Below, in pieces: positions 1-11,492 of a stretch of DNA of 64,000 bases. The stretch comes from JANMDN01 sp031376285. Lineage in GTDB: Bacteria > Actinomycetota > Thermoleophilia > Miltoncostaeales > Miltoncostaeaceae. Where the stretch lies: NCBI GenBank assembly GCA_031376285.1, contig JANMDN010000075.1, forward strand, positions 62,001-126,000, read 5' to 3'. The notes under the pieces are model-generated. The model was not told the DNA's origin, did not search any database, and saw only the letters and a list, made by a program, of their open reading frames with translations. The position numbers and the translations under genes were made by a program. Position 1 is the first letter of the stretch. Every line of letters starts with the position of its first letter.

Positions 1-863
1 GCGATTGCCGACACATCAAGCGCCCCGTCGCGAGCGCGCAGCGACACACGCCAGCTGGTCTCGGCGGCGTCGCCAGGCCGAACGAGCGCGGAAATCGATA
101 CGCCGCGCAGGCCGCGCAGCAGCTCGACGATTCCCTCGGCGTCGTCGGTCCCCGCGGCGGCGATGTCCACGCTTCGGAGCACAGCCCGAGCGTAACGGGC
201 CGCTTCGTTCAAGTGGAGGGAGGCGATGGCCCGACCCGTCAGGCGAGCCGACTCGACCGATCGATCCTCATACAACCGACTGTGGAGGGCAGGGGCATCG
301 ACGCCCGTAGAGAGGAGTCTGCCAACCGTCTCGTGGCTGGTCGGCGTCGCGTTCGAGTAGCCAAAGCGGCCGGTATCGGTGACGATCCCGACATACAGCG
401 GTGCGGCGACCGCGGCGGTCATCGGGAGGCTCCCGAGCGCGATCAACTGCGCGACGATCTCGGCGGTGCTCGATGCCTCGGAGACGATCAGATTCCAGGC
501 GCCGAAGGCGGTGTTGTCGTGGTGATGGTCGATGTTGACGACTGACGCGAACGCGCCGCGCGCGTCGTTCGGGTCGAGCCGCGCCTCGGACGCACAGTCA
601 AGCGCGATCAACATTCGCTCACCGGCATCTGCCGGCACGTCTGACGCAAAGGTCTCGCTCGGGGAAAGGAGAAATCGCAGGTCGTCCGGGACGCAGTCGC
701 CGTCGGTGTGCCAGAGGACGACGTCTATGCCATGGGCGCGCAGCGAGCGGGCCAGGCCGATGGCCGAACCGATGGCGTCACCGTCTGGATTGCGGTGGGT
801 CGCGATGGCGACCCGCAAGTCGGGCGTTCGTAGCGCTGCGACGATACGCTCGGCGCTCGTCAC
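1..863 (-). CDS. nrnA: DHH-family oligoribonuclease / pAp phosphatase NrnA (3' end off window)
   Basis: The frame is open from a GTG at 861-863 to the left edge, so the stop codon lies outside the window and the protein is partial. The N-terminus reads as a DHH phosphoesterase: NPDGDAIGS (metal-binding motif I, about residues 20-28), a DC pair in LIALDCASEA, and NIDHHHDN (the DHH motif). Family members degrade nanoRNA and dephosphorylate pAp in the cytoplasm. The GTG overlaps the rbfA stop (GTGA), so the two are translationally coupled. infB-DUF503-rbfA-nrnA is the usual Gram-positive order. The visible part covers the DHH domain and the start of the DHHA1 half. Family assignment is firm; substrate preference is inferred. 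Confidence 0.88.
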   Translation of the reverse strand, partial: MTSAERIVAALRTPDLRVAIATHRNPDGDAIGSAIGLARSLRAHGIDVVLWHTDGDCVPDDLRFLLSPSETFASDVPADAGERMLIALDCASEARLDPNDARGAFASVVNIDHHHDNTAFGAWNLIVSEASSTAEIVAQLIALGSLPMTAAVAAPLYVGIVTDTGRFGYSNATPTSHETVGRLLSTGVDAPALHSRLYEDRSVESARLTGRAIASLHLNEAARYARAVLRSVDIAAAGTDDAEGIVELLRGLRGVSISALVRPGDAAETSWRVSLRARDGALDVSAI

Positions 864-1234
864 TCGCCAAGCGCTTCCGGATCTGGGTGTACCTCGAGCC
901 CCTCGATAAGCGTGGTCAGCTCGCGGGCCCGGGCTTGGTGGTCGTCGAACACGAAGTCGAGCTGCGGTGTGTTGCGGGTACCGAGGCGCGCACCGATCCG
1001 GCCCTGAATCATCCCCCGAGCCGACGCGAGCGCCGCCTCTGCTCCGGCGCGCTTGCGCGCATCGAGAACTGTGAAAAAGACCGTCGCTGTCTTGAGGTCG
1101 CTGGTCGCGCGGACTTCGGTGACGGTGACCCACGTGAGCCTCGGGTCGGATGCGTGGCGCTCGAGCGCCTCGGCGACCAATTGTCGGACGCGCTCGCTCG
1201 CACGGCGCTTGCCGCTCCCACCGACCTTGCTCAC
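860..1234 (-). CDS. rbfA: 30S ribosome-binding factor A
   Basis: A 124-residue protein, the normal RbfA length. It has the KH-type core: N-terminal RxSERVRQLVAEALE helix, then DPRLTWVTVTEVRATSDLKTA, then the second half through IGARLGTRNTPQLDFVFDD. RbfA binds the 30S head/neck during 16S rRNA 5'-end maturation and is required for cold-adapted growth in other bacteria. The GTG start overlaps the stop of the upstream DUF503 gene (GTGA), and its own stop overlaps the nrnA GTG, so translation is probably coupled along the operon. Confidence 0.93.
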   Translation of the reverse strand: MSKVGGSGKRRASERVRQLVAEALERHASDPRLTWVTVTEVRATSDLKTATVFFTVLDARKRAGAEAALASARGMIQGRIGARLGTRNTPQLDFVFDDHQARARELTTLIEGLEVHPDPEALGE

Positions 1235-1545
1235 GCTGGCCAGTCCTCGTCGACCGCGATGACCGCGCGTCTGCGTCCGACCATTTGAAGTTCGGGGTCG
1301 GTGTCGAGCCAGGCAAGCGCCTGGTCGACGAGCCGTTCCGCTTCCCCCGCCTCGCGCGTGACGATCGCAGCGGAGATCGTCGCGCGCTGCCAGAGGTGGT
1401 GCTCGCCGACCTCCGCCACGGAGAATGAGAGGCGGTTCTCGAGCCCGGCCTTCACGCGCCGTACCTCACGGCGTTTGTCCTTGAGGGAGGCTGCCGTGGG
1501 CAGGTGCATCTCGACTGACAAAACCCCAACGTAGCCACGACCCAC
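1231..1545 (-). CDS. DUF503 (YlxP-like) protein
   Basis: A 104-residue DUF503 protein. It shows the family pattern: VGVLSVEMHLPTAASLKDKRREVRRVKAGLENRLSFSVAEV at the N-terminus, and a small ferredoxin-like alpha/beta fold. In B. subtilis the homologue YlxP sits in the nusA-infB operon as here; its role is not settled, though ribosome association has been suggested. It starts 21 bp after infB ends and overlaps rbfA. The annotated start is a GTG; a slightly later start is possible but would remove part of the first strand. Confidence 0.85.
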   Translation of the reverse strand: MGRGYVGVLSVEMHLPTAASLKDKRREVRRVKAGLENRLSFSVAEVGEHHLWQRATISAAIVTREAGEAERLVDQALAWLDTDPELQMVGRRRAVIAVDEDWPA

Positions 1546-1566
1546 GCGTGTCCCCCCGATACTCGC

Positions 1567-4662
<3,096 letters not shown>

Positions 4663-4947
4663 TTACGCTTCCCCTTCAAGGCCTCGTGCGAGGCCGACGT
4701 CCACGGCGAGGTGTTCGGCCGGTACTCGGGCTCCGCGCGCGAAGGCGCCGCGAGCCCGGGCGCGCTCGAAACACGCCCGCTTGAAACAAACATAGAGGCC
4801 ACGGCCTGGGAGCGTCGAGGAATCGTCGCGCACGACACTCCAGTGTTCTCCGGCGGGCGTGACCGTGAAGCGCGCCAAGCGTCCCTTGTCGGACACCAGG
4901 CCGCACCCCAGACACCGACGTTGAGGCCCCTTGCGGCCCAGAGACAC
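4663..4947 (-). CDS. ylxR: YlxR family protein (DUF448)
   Basis: From a GTG at 4945-4947 this encodes 94 residues, the usual YlxR length. A longer open frame extends upstream but would overlap nusA by about 160 bp and adds no conserved sequence, so the short start was chosen. Motifs are GPQRRCLGCG, LARFTV, LPGRGLYVC and an ACFERARARGAFARGARV tail, matching the YlxR (DUF448) fold with its GRGAY-like loop. Homologues lie between nusA and infB in most Gram-positive bacteria and have been linked to RNA binding or transcription regulation. It starts 4 bp after nusA stops. Confidence 0.88.
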   Translation of the reverse strand: MSLGRKGPQRRCLGCGLVSDKGRLARFTVTPAGEHWSVVRDDSSTLPGRGLYVCFKRACFERARARGAFARGARVPAEHLAVDVGLARGLEGEA

Positions 4948-4951
4948 GGCG

Positions 4952-6211
4952 TCACGAATCGGACGACGATTCCTGTCCCTGCACCGGGCGGTCCGCGAGC
5001 TTCGCGTGTGCGGGGAGCGCGCAGTAGTGCGTTCCCGTAACGGAGGCGTTGACGCACCGCTTTCCGTTGCGCAGTGTCGCAACGCAACGAACGTACTCAC
5101 CGTCGCCATCGCCACCGAACTCGGACGATGCCTCCTCGGCGTTGTAGGCAGACTCGCTCTTGATCTCGATCCGCCAGCCGGTCAACCGGGCGGCGAGCTT
5201 GGCGTTCATGCCCTCCTTGCCGATCGCAAGCGACAGCTGATCGTCAGGAACGATGACCGTCGCCTGACGGGCCTCGTCGTCGACGAGAACCTCGCGGACG
5301 CGCGCGGGGGAAAGTGCCTTGGCGACGTAGCGAGCGGGCTCGTCGTTGTACGGAATGATGTCGATCTTCTCACCCCGAAGCTCGCTCACGACCATCCGGA
5401 CTCGCGAGCCCCTCGGACCGACGCAGGCGCCGACCGGGTCGACCCCTTGCGTGTTCGAAATCACGGCGATCTTCGACCGCCAACCGGCCTCGCGCGCCAC
5501 GTTGCGAACCTCGACGAGGCCGTCGGCGACCTCTGGCACCTCGAGTTCGAACAGGCGCTTGATGAGCTCGTCCGAGCGTCGACTGACGATGACCTGAGGC
5601 CCCTTCGTGGAGCTTCGGACGTCGACGATCACGGCCTTGATCCGGGCCCCGTGGTCGTAGCGCTCGCCGGGCACCTGCTCACTCTCAGGAAGAAGCGCCT
5701 CGACGCGCCCCAGATCGACCAGGGTGTACCTGGAGTCGGACTGCTGGATGATGCCGGTCACGACGTCGCCGACGCGATCGACGTACTCCTCGTACATCAT
5801 CTCTCGCTCGGCCTCGCGGATCCGCTGCAGGATGACCTGCTTGGCGGTCTGGGCCGCGATGCGCCCGAAGTTATCGGTGGTCACGTCGATCAGCTCGAGC
5901 TCGTCCGGGTCGTAGGCAGCCCAGTCGATCAGCGGAGCCAGCGGCTCGACATCGGCCGGGTCGATCCCTTCGGGAATCTCCGGCTCCTCCTGGGGCAGCG
6001 TGCGCAGCTCCTCGCCCTCTTCGAGTTCGAGCCGCAGGACGCGCATCTCGCCGCTTTCCCGGTCGATCTCGATCTTGGCGTATTCCGCCGCGTCGGGCGT
6101 CTTCCGGTATGCGGCGTGCAGGGCGTCTTCCAAGGCGATGACAAGGGTCTCTGAACTGATCCCCTTCTCGCGTTCGATTTGCTTGATTGCCTCGATGATC
6201 TCGCGGTTCAC
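4952..6211 (-). CDS. nusA: Transcription termination/antitermination factor NusA with Cys-rich tail
   Basis: A 419-residue NusA. It has the NusA N-terminal RNA-polymerase-binding domain (about 1-130), an S1 domain (about 145-210, GDVVTGIIQQ..YTLVDLGRVEALLP), then two KH domains (about 240-350, VGPRGSRVRMVVSEL and LAIGKEGMNAKLAARL). It binds RNA polymerase and nascent RNA to modulate pausing and termination. Unusual: the last 45 residues carry C376-x9-C386-x10-C397-x4-H402, a compact zinc-knuckle-like module that ordinary NusA lacks. The same spacing occurs in the protein at 32024-32443. The GTG start overlaps the rimP stop (GTGA). Confidence 0.96.
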   Translation of the reverse strand: MNREIIEAIKQIEREKGISSETLVIALEDALHAAYRKTPDAAEYAKIEIDRESGEMRVLRLELEEGEELRTLPQEEPEIPEGIDPADVEPLAPLIDWAAYDPDELELIDVTTDNFGRIAAQTAKQVILQRIREAEREMMYEEYVDRVGDVVTGIIQQSDSRYTLVDLGRVEALLPESEQVPGERYDHGARIKAVIVDVRSSTKGPQVIVSRRSDELIKRLFELEVPEVADGLVEVRNVAREAGWRSKIAVISNTQGVDPVGACVGPRGSRVRMVVSELRGEKIDIIPYNDEPARYVAKALSPARVREVLVDDEARQATVIVPDDQLSLAIGKEGMNAKLAARLTGWRIEIKSESAYNAEEASSEFGGDGDGEYVRCVATLRNGKRCVNASVTGTHYCALPAHAKLADRPVQGQESSSDS

Positions 6212-6699
6212 GAGCTCTCCTCTTCCATCTGACGGTGCGCTCGCATCACAGCGTCCATCGGCACGATGACGACTTCTGTACCCCGTTCGATCCGTAGCGA
6301 CTCGGCGTCCGCCGCGGCAAGTCGACCGCGAACGGTCGAACGCGCTCCACCGGGTGTCTCCGGCGCAACCTTGATCGTGACGGTCGAGCCGATCGCGCCG
6401 GCGTAGTGCGCCGGGGTGCGAAGCGGCCGTTCCGGGCCGGGCGACCAGACCTCGACGCCGAACCGCTCGCGCAGGCCGGTCGGGTTGAGCGCATGCGTCA
6501 CCGAGGCGCAGAGCTCGTGGTTGACCCCATCCGGGTGGTCAATCACGAGGCGCAGCATGCCACGCCGCACGACGGCGACTTCAAGTAGGTCAACGTCCGG
6601 CAAGGACGCGCGCAGGGTCTCTTCCACGACCTCTTCGATCTGGGTCAGGTCCGACAGGGGGCACCTCTCCGTACCAGTCTGCCAACCGTGATTTCGCAC
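6208..6699 (-). CDS. rimP: Ribosome maturation factor RimP (start uncertain)
   Basis: RimP assists 30S maturation and normally heads the nusA operon, as here. Conserved features are LLEVAVVRRGMLRLVIDHPDGV at the N-terminal domain and the VEVWSPGPERPLRTPAHYAGAIG segment (usual VSSPGxxRPL) leading to the Sm-like C-terminal domain. The start is unclear. The GTG at 6699 gives 163 residues but directly abuts a terminator U-tract. A CTG at 6657, six bases after GGAGAGG, gives 149 residues, nearer the family norm. No ATG lies in a sensible position. Confidence 0.88.
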   Translation of the reverse strand: MRNHGWQTGTERCPLSDLTQIEEVVEETLRASLPDVDLLEVAVVRRGMLRLVIDHPDGVNHELCASVTHALNPTGLRERFGVEVWSPGPERPLRTPAHYAGAIGSTVTIKVAPETPGGARSTVRGRLAAADAESLRIERGTEVVIVPMDAVMRAHRQMEEESS

Positions 6700-6723
6700 A
6701 AAAAAAGTGGGCGGCGCCCACTT
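6700..6723 (-). terminator. Rho-independent terminator (or attenuator) between dtd and rimP
   Basis: On the minus strand a perfect 8-bp stem (AAGTGGGC / GCCCACTT) with a GCC loop is followed at once by a run of T, the classic intrinsic terminator layout. It lies 35 bp after the dtd stop and immediately before the first possible rimP start, so it either ends dtd transcription or attenuates the nusA operon. Confidence 0.85.
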
Positions 6724-6757
6724 CCGAAAACCATCCATACATCTGGATGCGCGGATC

Positions 6758-7240
6758 CTAGCACCCCGGTCCCTGGCTTGGACGACTCCGCTCGCGCGTG
6801 GCCGCCGAGTCGATCACGAGCGTCACCGGGCCATCTCCGACGAGGGACACCTCCATGCGCTCGCCGAAGACCCCGCGCGCGACCCGCAGGCCCTCGGCCT
6901 CCCCGGCCCGGGCGAAGGCGGCAACGAGCGGCTCCGCAGCCGACGCGTCCGCGGCGCCCTGCCACGATGGACGGTTACCGCGGCGAAGATCGGCAAACAG
7001 TGTGAACTGGCTCACGCAGAGGAGACCGCCTCCAACATCTCGCAGCGAGCGATCGAAGTCCCGCTCCGGCGACGCGAAGAGTCTCGCCCGCGCGGTCTTG
7101 GCCGCAAGCCACTCGGCGTCGGCCGCGGTGTCGTCAGGCTCGATGCCGATCAAGGCCACCAGCCCGTGCGCGATCGAGCCGACAACCACACCGTCGACGC
7201 TGACTGAGGCTCGGAGCACCCGCTGGAGCACGACTCGCAC
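6758..7240 (-). CDS. dtd: D-aminoacyl-tRNA deacylase
   Basis: Starting at the GTG at 7238-7240 the protein is 160 residues (VRVVLQRVLRASVSVDGVVVG), matching the canonical Dtd N-terminus. It carries the SQFTL motif and the C-terminal DGPVTL (usual NxGPVT with the cross-subunit Gly-cisPro site), so the chiral proofreading site is present. Dtd hydrolyses D-amino acids from tRNA. The C-terminal 10-15 residues are an Arg/Ser-rich extra tail. A CACAAT hexamer lies 6 bases upstream of the GTG, a possible -10 box for a leaderless message. Confidence 0.93.
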   Translation of the reverse strand: MRVVLQRVLRASVSVDGVVVGSIAHGLVALIGIEPDDTAADAEWLAAKTARARLFASPERDFDRSLRDVGGGLLCVSQFTLFADLRRGNRPSWQGAADASAAEPLVAAFARAGEAEGLRVARGVFGERMEVSLVGDGPVTLVIDSAATRERSRPSQGPGC

Positions 7241-7298
7241 CGGTCGATTGTGCCACCCAGCCCGTACGTGATGGCTGACCGCACCCACCCGAGGCGGC

Positions 7299-7304
7299 TA
7301 ACGT
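7299..7304 (+). promoter_or_regulatory. Putative -10 box (TAACGT) of YbjN-like gene
   Basis: TAACGT ends 7 bases before the ATG at 7312, with CTGACC about 18 bases upstream as a weak -35. This spacing predicts a leaderless transcript. Confidence 0.45.
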
Positions 7305-7311
7305 TCACCCC

Positions 7312-7734
7312 ATGGAGCCAGCAGACGCAGTCGTCGAAACCCTCACGGCACTCGGTGTCGAGGCGACGCACGCCGCGAGTGGCGCCGTCACCGTTCGCCT
7401 GCCGTCCCAAAAACGCGGGATCGTCGCGGTGCACATGAGGTTCGAGGAGCGGTCGGTGCAGCTGCAGGCGTTCGTGATGCGTGGCCCGGATCGCGCCAAG
7501 GAGGCGATCTACGCGCGCCTCCTGCGGCGCCATTTCGACCGCAGTCGGTGGCGCTTCGCGCTCGACGATGACGGTGACATCTTCCTCGTTGCCCGATCTG
7601 ATGTCGACGGCCTTGCCGGTCGCCTCGACGGGCTCCTGGGCGAGCTCAGCGTGATCGTCGACGAGACCTACGAGGGAACCTTGCGCGCCGGCTTCGACGT
7701 ACCCGACGATGTCGCCGTCAGCGGTCCGGCCTAG
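7312..7734 (+). CDS. YbjN-domain (type III secretion chaperone-like) protein
   Basis: A 140-residue soluble protein with no signal peptide. The pattern (short helix, AVTVRLPSQKRGIVAVHMRFEERSVQLQAFVMRGP, then EAIYARLLRRHFDRSRWRFALDDDGDIFLVARSD and a long C-terminal helix) resembles the YbjN fold seen in actinobacterial proteins next to mycothiol genes. Nothing nearby fixes its function. It is transcribed alone from a probable leaderless promoter and its 3' end overlaps the convergent TPR gene by 17 bp. Family assignment is from pattern only. Confidence 0.65.
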   Translation: MEPADAVVETLTALGVEATHAASGAVTVRLPSQKRGIVAVHMRFEERSVQLQAFVMRGPDRAKEAIYARLLRRHFDRSRWRFALDDDGDIFLVARSDVDGLAGRLDGLLGELSVIVDETYEGTLRAGFDVPDDVAVSGPA

Positions 7735-8080
7735 TCGCGAGCTGCGACGGCCCCACCAGGGTCGACCCGAAGCAGCGCGCGAGCCGGTAGTGACGGAGTG
7801 CCTCGGCCGAGCGGCCGAGGCGGTCGAGCGCGCGGGCAAGGCCGTAGTGCGCGTAGTGATCGGTCGGCGCGAGCTCCACCGCCTTGCCGAACTCGAGCGC
7901 GGCGCGCTCGTAGGATTGCGTTACGAGCAGCGCGCGTCCGAGGCCTTCCCTAATGGACCCCTTCTCCGGTTCGAGGCGCTTCGCCGTCTCGAGTGCAACC
8001 GCGGCTTGGTGTGCGTTGCCACCCTTCAACAGGTCCATGCCCCTGCGGTACGCATCGTAGGCGGGATGCACGTCGCTCAT
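7718..8080 (-). CDS. Small TPR-repeat protein
   Basis: From the ATG at 8078-8080 this is a 120-residue protein made of about three TPR units (AYDAYRRGMDLLKGGNAHQAAVALETAKRLEP; SIREGLGRALLVTQSYERAALEFGKAVELAP; DHYAHYGLARALDRLGRSAEALRHYRLAR). An earlier in-frame start adds an unconserved Ser/Cys-rich stretch, so the later ATG was chosen; a TACTCT box lies 6 bases before it. TPR proteins are scaffolds; no partner can be named. The tail overlaps the convergent YbjN-like gene. Confidence 0.8.
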   Translation of the reverse strand: MSDVHPAYDAYRRGMDLLKGGNAHQAAVALETAKRLEPEKGSIREGLGRALLVTQSYERAALEFGKAVELAPTDHYAHYGLARALDRLGRSAEALRHYRLARCFGSTLVGPSQLATRPDR

Positions 8081-8086
8081 CGACCA

Positions 8087-8092
8087 AGAGTA
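8087..8092 (-). promoter_or_regulatory. Putative -10 box (TACTCT) of TPR gene
   Basis: TACTCT on the minus strand ends 6 bases before the ATG at 8080, the leaderless spacing seen at several other genes here. Confidence 0.45.
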
Positions 8093-8120
8093 CCGACCGT
8101 CGCAAACGACGCAAACGCCA

Positions 8121-10286
8121 TTAGGCGCGGAGTGATCGCAGCCCGAGACGACTACGCAGCCACCGACGCGGACCGGCGGCACGGCGGAGCTCGGAGCGGA
8201 GCGCCGTGAGTTCGGTCCAGACACCCTGCGCGTCCTGCATAGATGGGCTCGATCCACCGAACCTGGCGGCCTCGATGCGCGTCACAAGATCCGACGCATC
8301 GACGCCGAGGGCCTTGGCCAGATCCTCGCTTCGTCGCGACGCTGTGTGACCGCGGCCCGCGTCGAGACCCAGCTCACGCAGCCACCCGGCGAACTCGCGG
8401 CCTGCCGCGAGGATTCGCTCACGAGGCGATCCAGCCCGACGGCGACGAGCGCGCCGGATCGACTTGGCCACAGGGATCGCCCCGATCAGAAGGAACGGCG
8501 CCGCAAGGAGGAGCCAACGCGCGCCGAAGCCGCTTGCGTCCCCAACCGGGGCCGCGGGGAAGGTCGGCGTGACCTTGGGTGGTTCGACGATCGGGGCAGG
8601 CTTGACCGCCGCTTGTGGGAGGCGTGCTCGCAGCGCCGCAAGCCGGATCTGCGAAAGCGAAAAGCTCCGACTCGACACGGACGCGCTGTTGGCGGCCGAA
8701 CGGCCCGGCGTCGGGTCGAACGGAAGCCAGCCGTAGCCTGAAAAATCGACCTCGACCCAGGAATGGGCGTCCCGGTCGACGATGACGAAATCGCCTCGCG
8801 CGGCGTCGTATGCGCCGCGAGTGAAGCCGACGGCGACGCGTGCGGGAATGCCGTTCATCTGCAGCATGAGGGCCATCGAGTTGGCGAACTGCTGGCAGAA
8901 ACCGGTGCGGCTCCTCGTGAGGAAGTCGACGATCCATGGGGTGTCCCCCACGGGAGTCGGGGGCGCCTCGCTGTAGGAGTGGGACTCCCGAAGGTAGTTC
9001 TCGGTTGCCACCACCACCTCGTACTCGCTACGTGCGCCGAGTGCGATCTCCCGGGCAAGGTCGGCGACCGGCGCGTACACCCCGAACTGATCCGCCGCCG
9101 GGAGCGTCCGACCCGAGCCCCACGACGGGACGACCACCTCTCGCCCACCAGGAAGGTCGATGGTGATGTCGCCGCCCGACGGGGGTCCAGCGGCCTCAAG
9201 CGCCGCCGCTCCCGGATCTGGGACGGTCGTGTCGATCGTGTACGTCGCTCCGCGCGGCAGATCGGGTTCGACCTGGAGGGATGCGCCGATGCGGTTCAGA
9301 CGACGGTTCCACGGGAGCCCTCGGATCTCGCCCGGACGCCCTGAGGCGAAGAGCAGGTTGGTTTCGGCGCTCACCTGTGTGACGCGCTGTGTCAGGCGCG
9401 CGCCGCTACCGTCTGAGTCGAGGGTCACGGAGCCGCCGGTCAGGTTGAGCCGTTCGGGGGGTGGTGAGTCGTCGTCGAAGGCGGCACCGTCGAAATGGGG
9501 AAAGACCGCCCCGCGAAGCTCGACCGCCCGCTCCGACGAAACACGGAACATCACGACCGGGCGATCGGGATAGTTGAGCTGCCCATAGGTCTGGGCCAGA
9601 CTCACGACGAGCTGCGGCTGCGCGGCTCGGGCGACGACGTCCCAGGTGCGCCAGTCGAGCACCGGACGGTCGGTGGCGACGGCGAGCGAGCCGAGGGCGC
9701 CAAGCCCGCACATGGCAAGGATGCCGGCGGTTCGGCGCGTGAGCGAACGTCGCGCCTGTCCCCCGACGACGAGCACGACGACCGCGGAGATCGCGAGGCC
9801 TGAGAGGGTCGCGCTCTGCGCAGGCGCGACGGTCCAGCGGTAGCCGGCCACGGCGAGGACCGCGAGCGCGGCGCCGATGGGCCAAACGCGTCGTGACAGG
9901 ACGACGAGGCCAGCCGCAAGGACGACGAGGATCAGGCCGAGGGCGAAGGCGCCCGGTCCTTGCGCCGGGAAGCGCGCGCCGACCACCTCGACAAACCCCT
10001 CCCGAAGGTCCGGTCCGAGAGCGCTCCAGCCGGTGGAGTGGAGGTACGCCGCCGGGCCGCGTCCCGCCGCGACCGCCACCCCAAACGCCAGGGCCCCGGT
10101 CGCGACGACCCATCCGGTGCGCGACGACCGCGCGAGCGCCAGTCCGCAGACAATCCCCGCGACGATGAGCGCGACAAGCGTGAGTGGCGAGGGATTGCGG
10201 TAGAGCCCGCCCCAGAGCAGGCCGAGCGTCGCAAGGAGGAGGGCCGGTCTCCAGTGGGCTCCCGCCCACCGCGCCGCTCTCCTCAT
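8121..10286 (-). CDS. Membrane transglutaminase-like protein (DUF3488-TGc-DUF4129)
   Basis: A 721-residue protein with several N-terminal membrane helices (about 10-215), an extracytoplasmic region, a transglutaminase core and a C-terminal helix with cytoplasmic tail. The catalytic triad is visible: Cys464 in GFCQQF, His in DAHSWVEV, Asp in FDPTPG. The C-terminal region (about 600-720) matches the DUF4129-type tail. It overlaps the DUF58 gene (ATGA), giving moxR-DUF58-transglutaminase, a widespread actinobacterial operon thought to handle assembly or modification of envelope proteins. The substrate is unknown; some family members act as proteases rather than cross-linkers. Confidence 0.9.
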   Translation of the reverse strand: MRRAARWAGAHWRPALLLATLGLLWGGLYRNPSPLTLVALIVAGIVCGLALARSSRTGWVVATGALAFGVAVAAGRGPAAYLHSTGWSALGPDLREGFVEVVGARFPAQGPGAFALGLILVVLAAGLVVLSRRVWPIGAALAVLAVAGYRWTVAPAQSATLSGLAISAVVVLVVGGQARRSLTRRTAGILAMCGLGALGSLAVATDRPVLDWRTWDVVARAAQPQLVVSLAQTYGQLNYPDRPVVMFRVSSERAVELRGAVFPHFDGAAFDDDSPPPERLNLTGGSVTLDSDGSGARLTQRVTQVSAETNLLFASGRPGEIRGLPWNRRLNRIGASLQVEPDLPRGATYTIDTTVPDPGAAALEAAGPPSGGDITIDLPGGREVVVPSWGSGRTLPAADQFGVYAPVADLAREIALGARSEYEVVVATENYLRESHSYSEAPPTPVGDTPWIVDFLTRSRTGFCQQFANSMALMLQMNGIPARVAVGFTRGAYDAARGDFVIVDRDAHSWVEVDFSGYGWLPFDPTPGRSAANSASVSSRSFSLSQIRLAALRARLPQAAVKPAPIVEPPKVTPTFPAAPVGDASGFGARWLLLAAPFLLIGAIPVAKSIRRARRRRAGSPRERILAAGREFAGWLRELGLDAGRGHTASRRSEDLAKALGVDASDLVTRIEAARFGGSSPSMQDAQGVWTELTALRSELRRAAGPRRWLRSRLGLRSLRA

Positions 10287-11491
10287 GCCACACCGCGCCA
10301 GACCGGCGTGACACGGCGGGTTGGCTCCCCATCGAGGGCCCGGGCGGTCTCAGACTCGCTTGCGGCGCAGATAACCGTGCAGCCAAGCCGTGTGAGCTCA
10401 CCCTCGAGGGTCGCCGCCTCACCGCCGATCAGCAGGACGAGAACACGCAAACCCGATCGAAGCGCCCCCTCGACCGCGCTGACAAGCTCGGGTCGACCGA
10501 GTGGCGTCACGAGCACCAAGGTACGCGTTGACGCCATCGACCTCGCAAGCGACGACACGCGGTCTGCGACCACCACCGGCCCGCCTGGGCGAACGCCCGT
10601 GGCGCTCCGCCAGACCCTTGCGCGCAGATCTGAACCCGCCCGCAAGAGCTCACGGGGCGCGCCGCAATGCTCGAACGCAGCGAGGCCTCCCACCCTGGCC
10701 AGGCGCAGCGCCACGCTTGCCGCCGCCGTCACGGCGAGTTCGAAGCACTCGGTGACTCGGTGGTCGTCAGTACCCGGTCCGGCGTCGAGGAGAACCCAGG
10801 TACGCCCGGGATCAGGGTCTGCGCCCGCCCGTTCTGAGGTCTGCAGGCGACGCCGTCGTGCCGTCTGAGGCCAGTGAATGCGGTTGAGGGGGTCGCCCGG
10901 CCGGTAGTTGCGCACGCCCAGCAGCTCACCGATCGCGGACCGATTCGTGTCCCGCAGGAGCCCACCCCTCGACGTGGCGTACCGGGCGGGACTCGTCGGG
11001 CCGTCGATGATGCGGGGCCCGACCTCGACGGATCCAAGCCCAATAACCGGCACATCGACGTGCCCAATGCCGAGAGGATCGCCGACGCGCACGCGCACGT
11101 CGCCGAGCGCGTGTACTCCCCGACGGAGCGTTTCGACCGTCCACGTGAGATCAACCCCGCCGCCCCGGGCCGTGACCGTCATGGCGCGCACTGCGCCAAA
11201 CGCCGTCAGACCCAGGTCTCCGGAGATGCTGAGAAGGCGCCAGAGCCCAGCCCGCGCTGGCCAGCCGTAGAGGCGCACCCGCACCGTTGCCGTCCCGCCG
11301 GCTTGGACGCCGATGGCGTCAACGTGCCCGTCAGCCCGTAGCCCGCGTCGAGCGGCGCGAAGCGTGACCTGTGAAAGGACGGCGGCGGCGACAAGGGCCG
11401 CACCTGCAACCGCGAGGGGTCGCGTCCCGATGGCAACAGAGACGGTAAGCGCGGCGACGCCCGCGAGGGCGATCGAAAGCCACCGGGGCAC
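10283..11491 (-). CDS. DUF58 domain protein (vWA-like)
   Basis: From GTG 11491 the protein is 402 residues; it starts 1 bp after moxR ends. Two N-terminal membrane helices (about 3-50) are followed by a beta-rich region. The DUF58 signature is GVRNYRPGDPLNRIHWPQTARRRRLQTSE, followed by a vWA-like segment, here TWVLLDAG in place of the usual DxSxS, so the metal-dependent adhesion site looks degenerate. The protein is expected to work with the MoxR ATPase encoded upstream. An earlier in-frame start would overlap moxR by 83 bp. Confidence 0.85.
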   Translation of the reverse strand: MPRWLSIALAGVAALTVSVAIGTRPLAVAGAALVAAAVLSQVTLRAARRGLRADGHVDAIGVQAGGTATVRVRLYGWPARAGLWRLLSISGDLGLTAFGAVRAMTVTARGGGVDLTWTVETLRRGVHALGDVRVRVGDPLGIGHVDVPVIGLGSVEVGPRIIDGPTSPARYATSRGGLLRDTNRSAIGELLGVRNYRPGDPLNRIHWPQTARRRRLQTSERAGADPDPGRTWVLLDAGPGTDDHRVTECFELAVTAAASVALRLARVGGLAAFEHCGAPRELLRAGSDLRARVWRSATGVRPGGPVVVADRVSSLARSMASTRTLVLVTPLGRPELVSAVEGALRSGLRVLVLLIGGEAATLEGELTRLGCTVICAASESETARALDGEPTRRVTPVWRGVA

Positions 11492-11492
11492 G

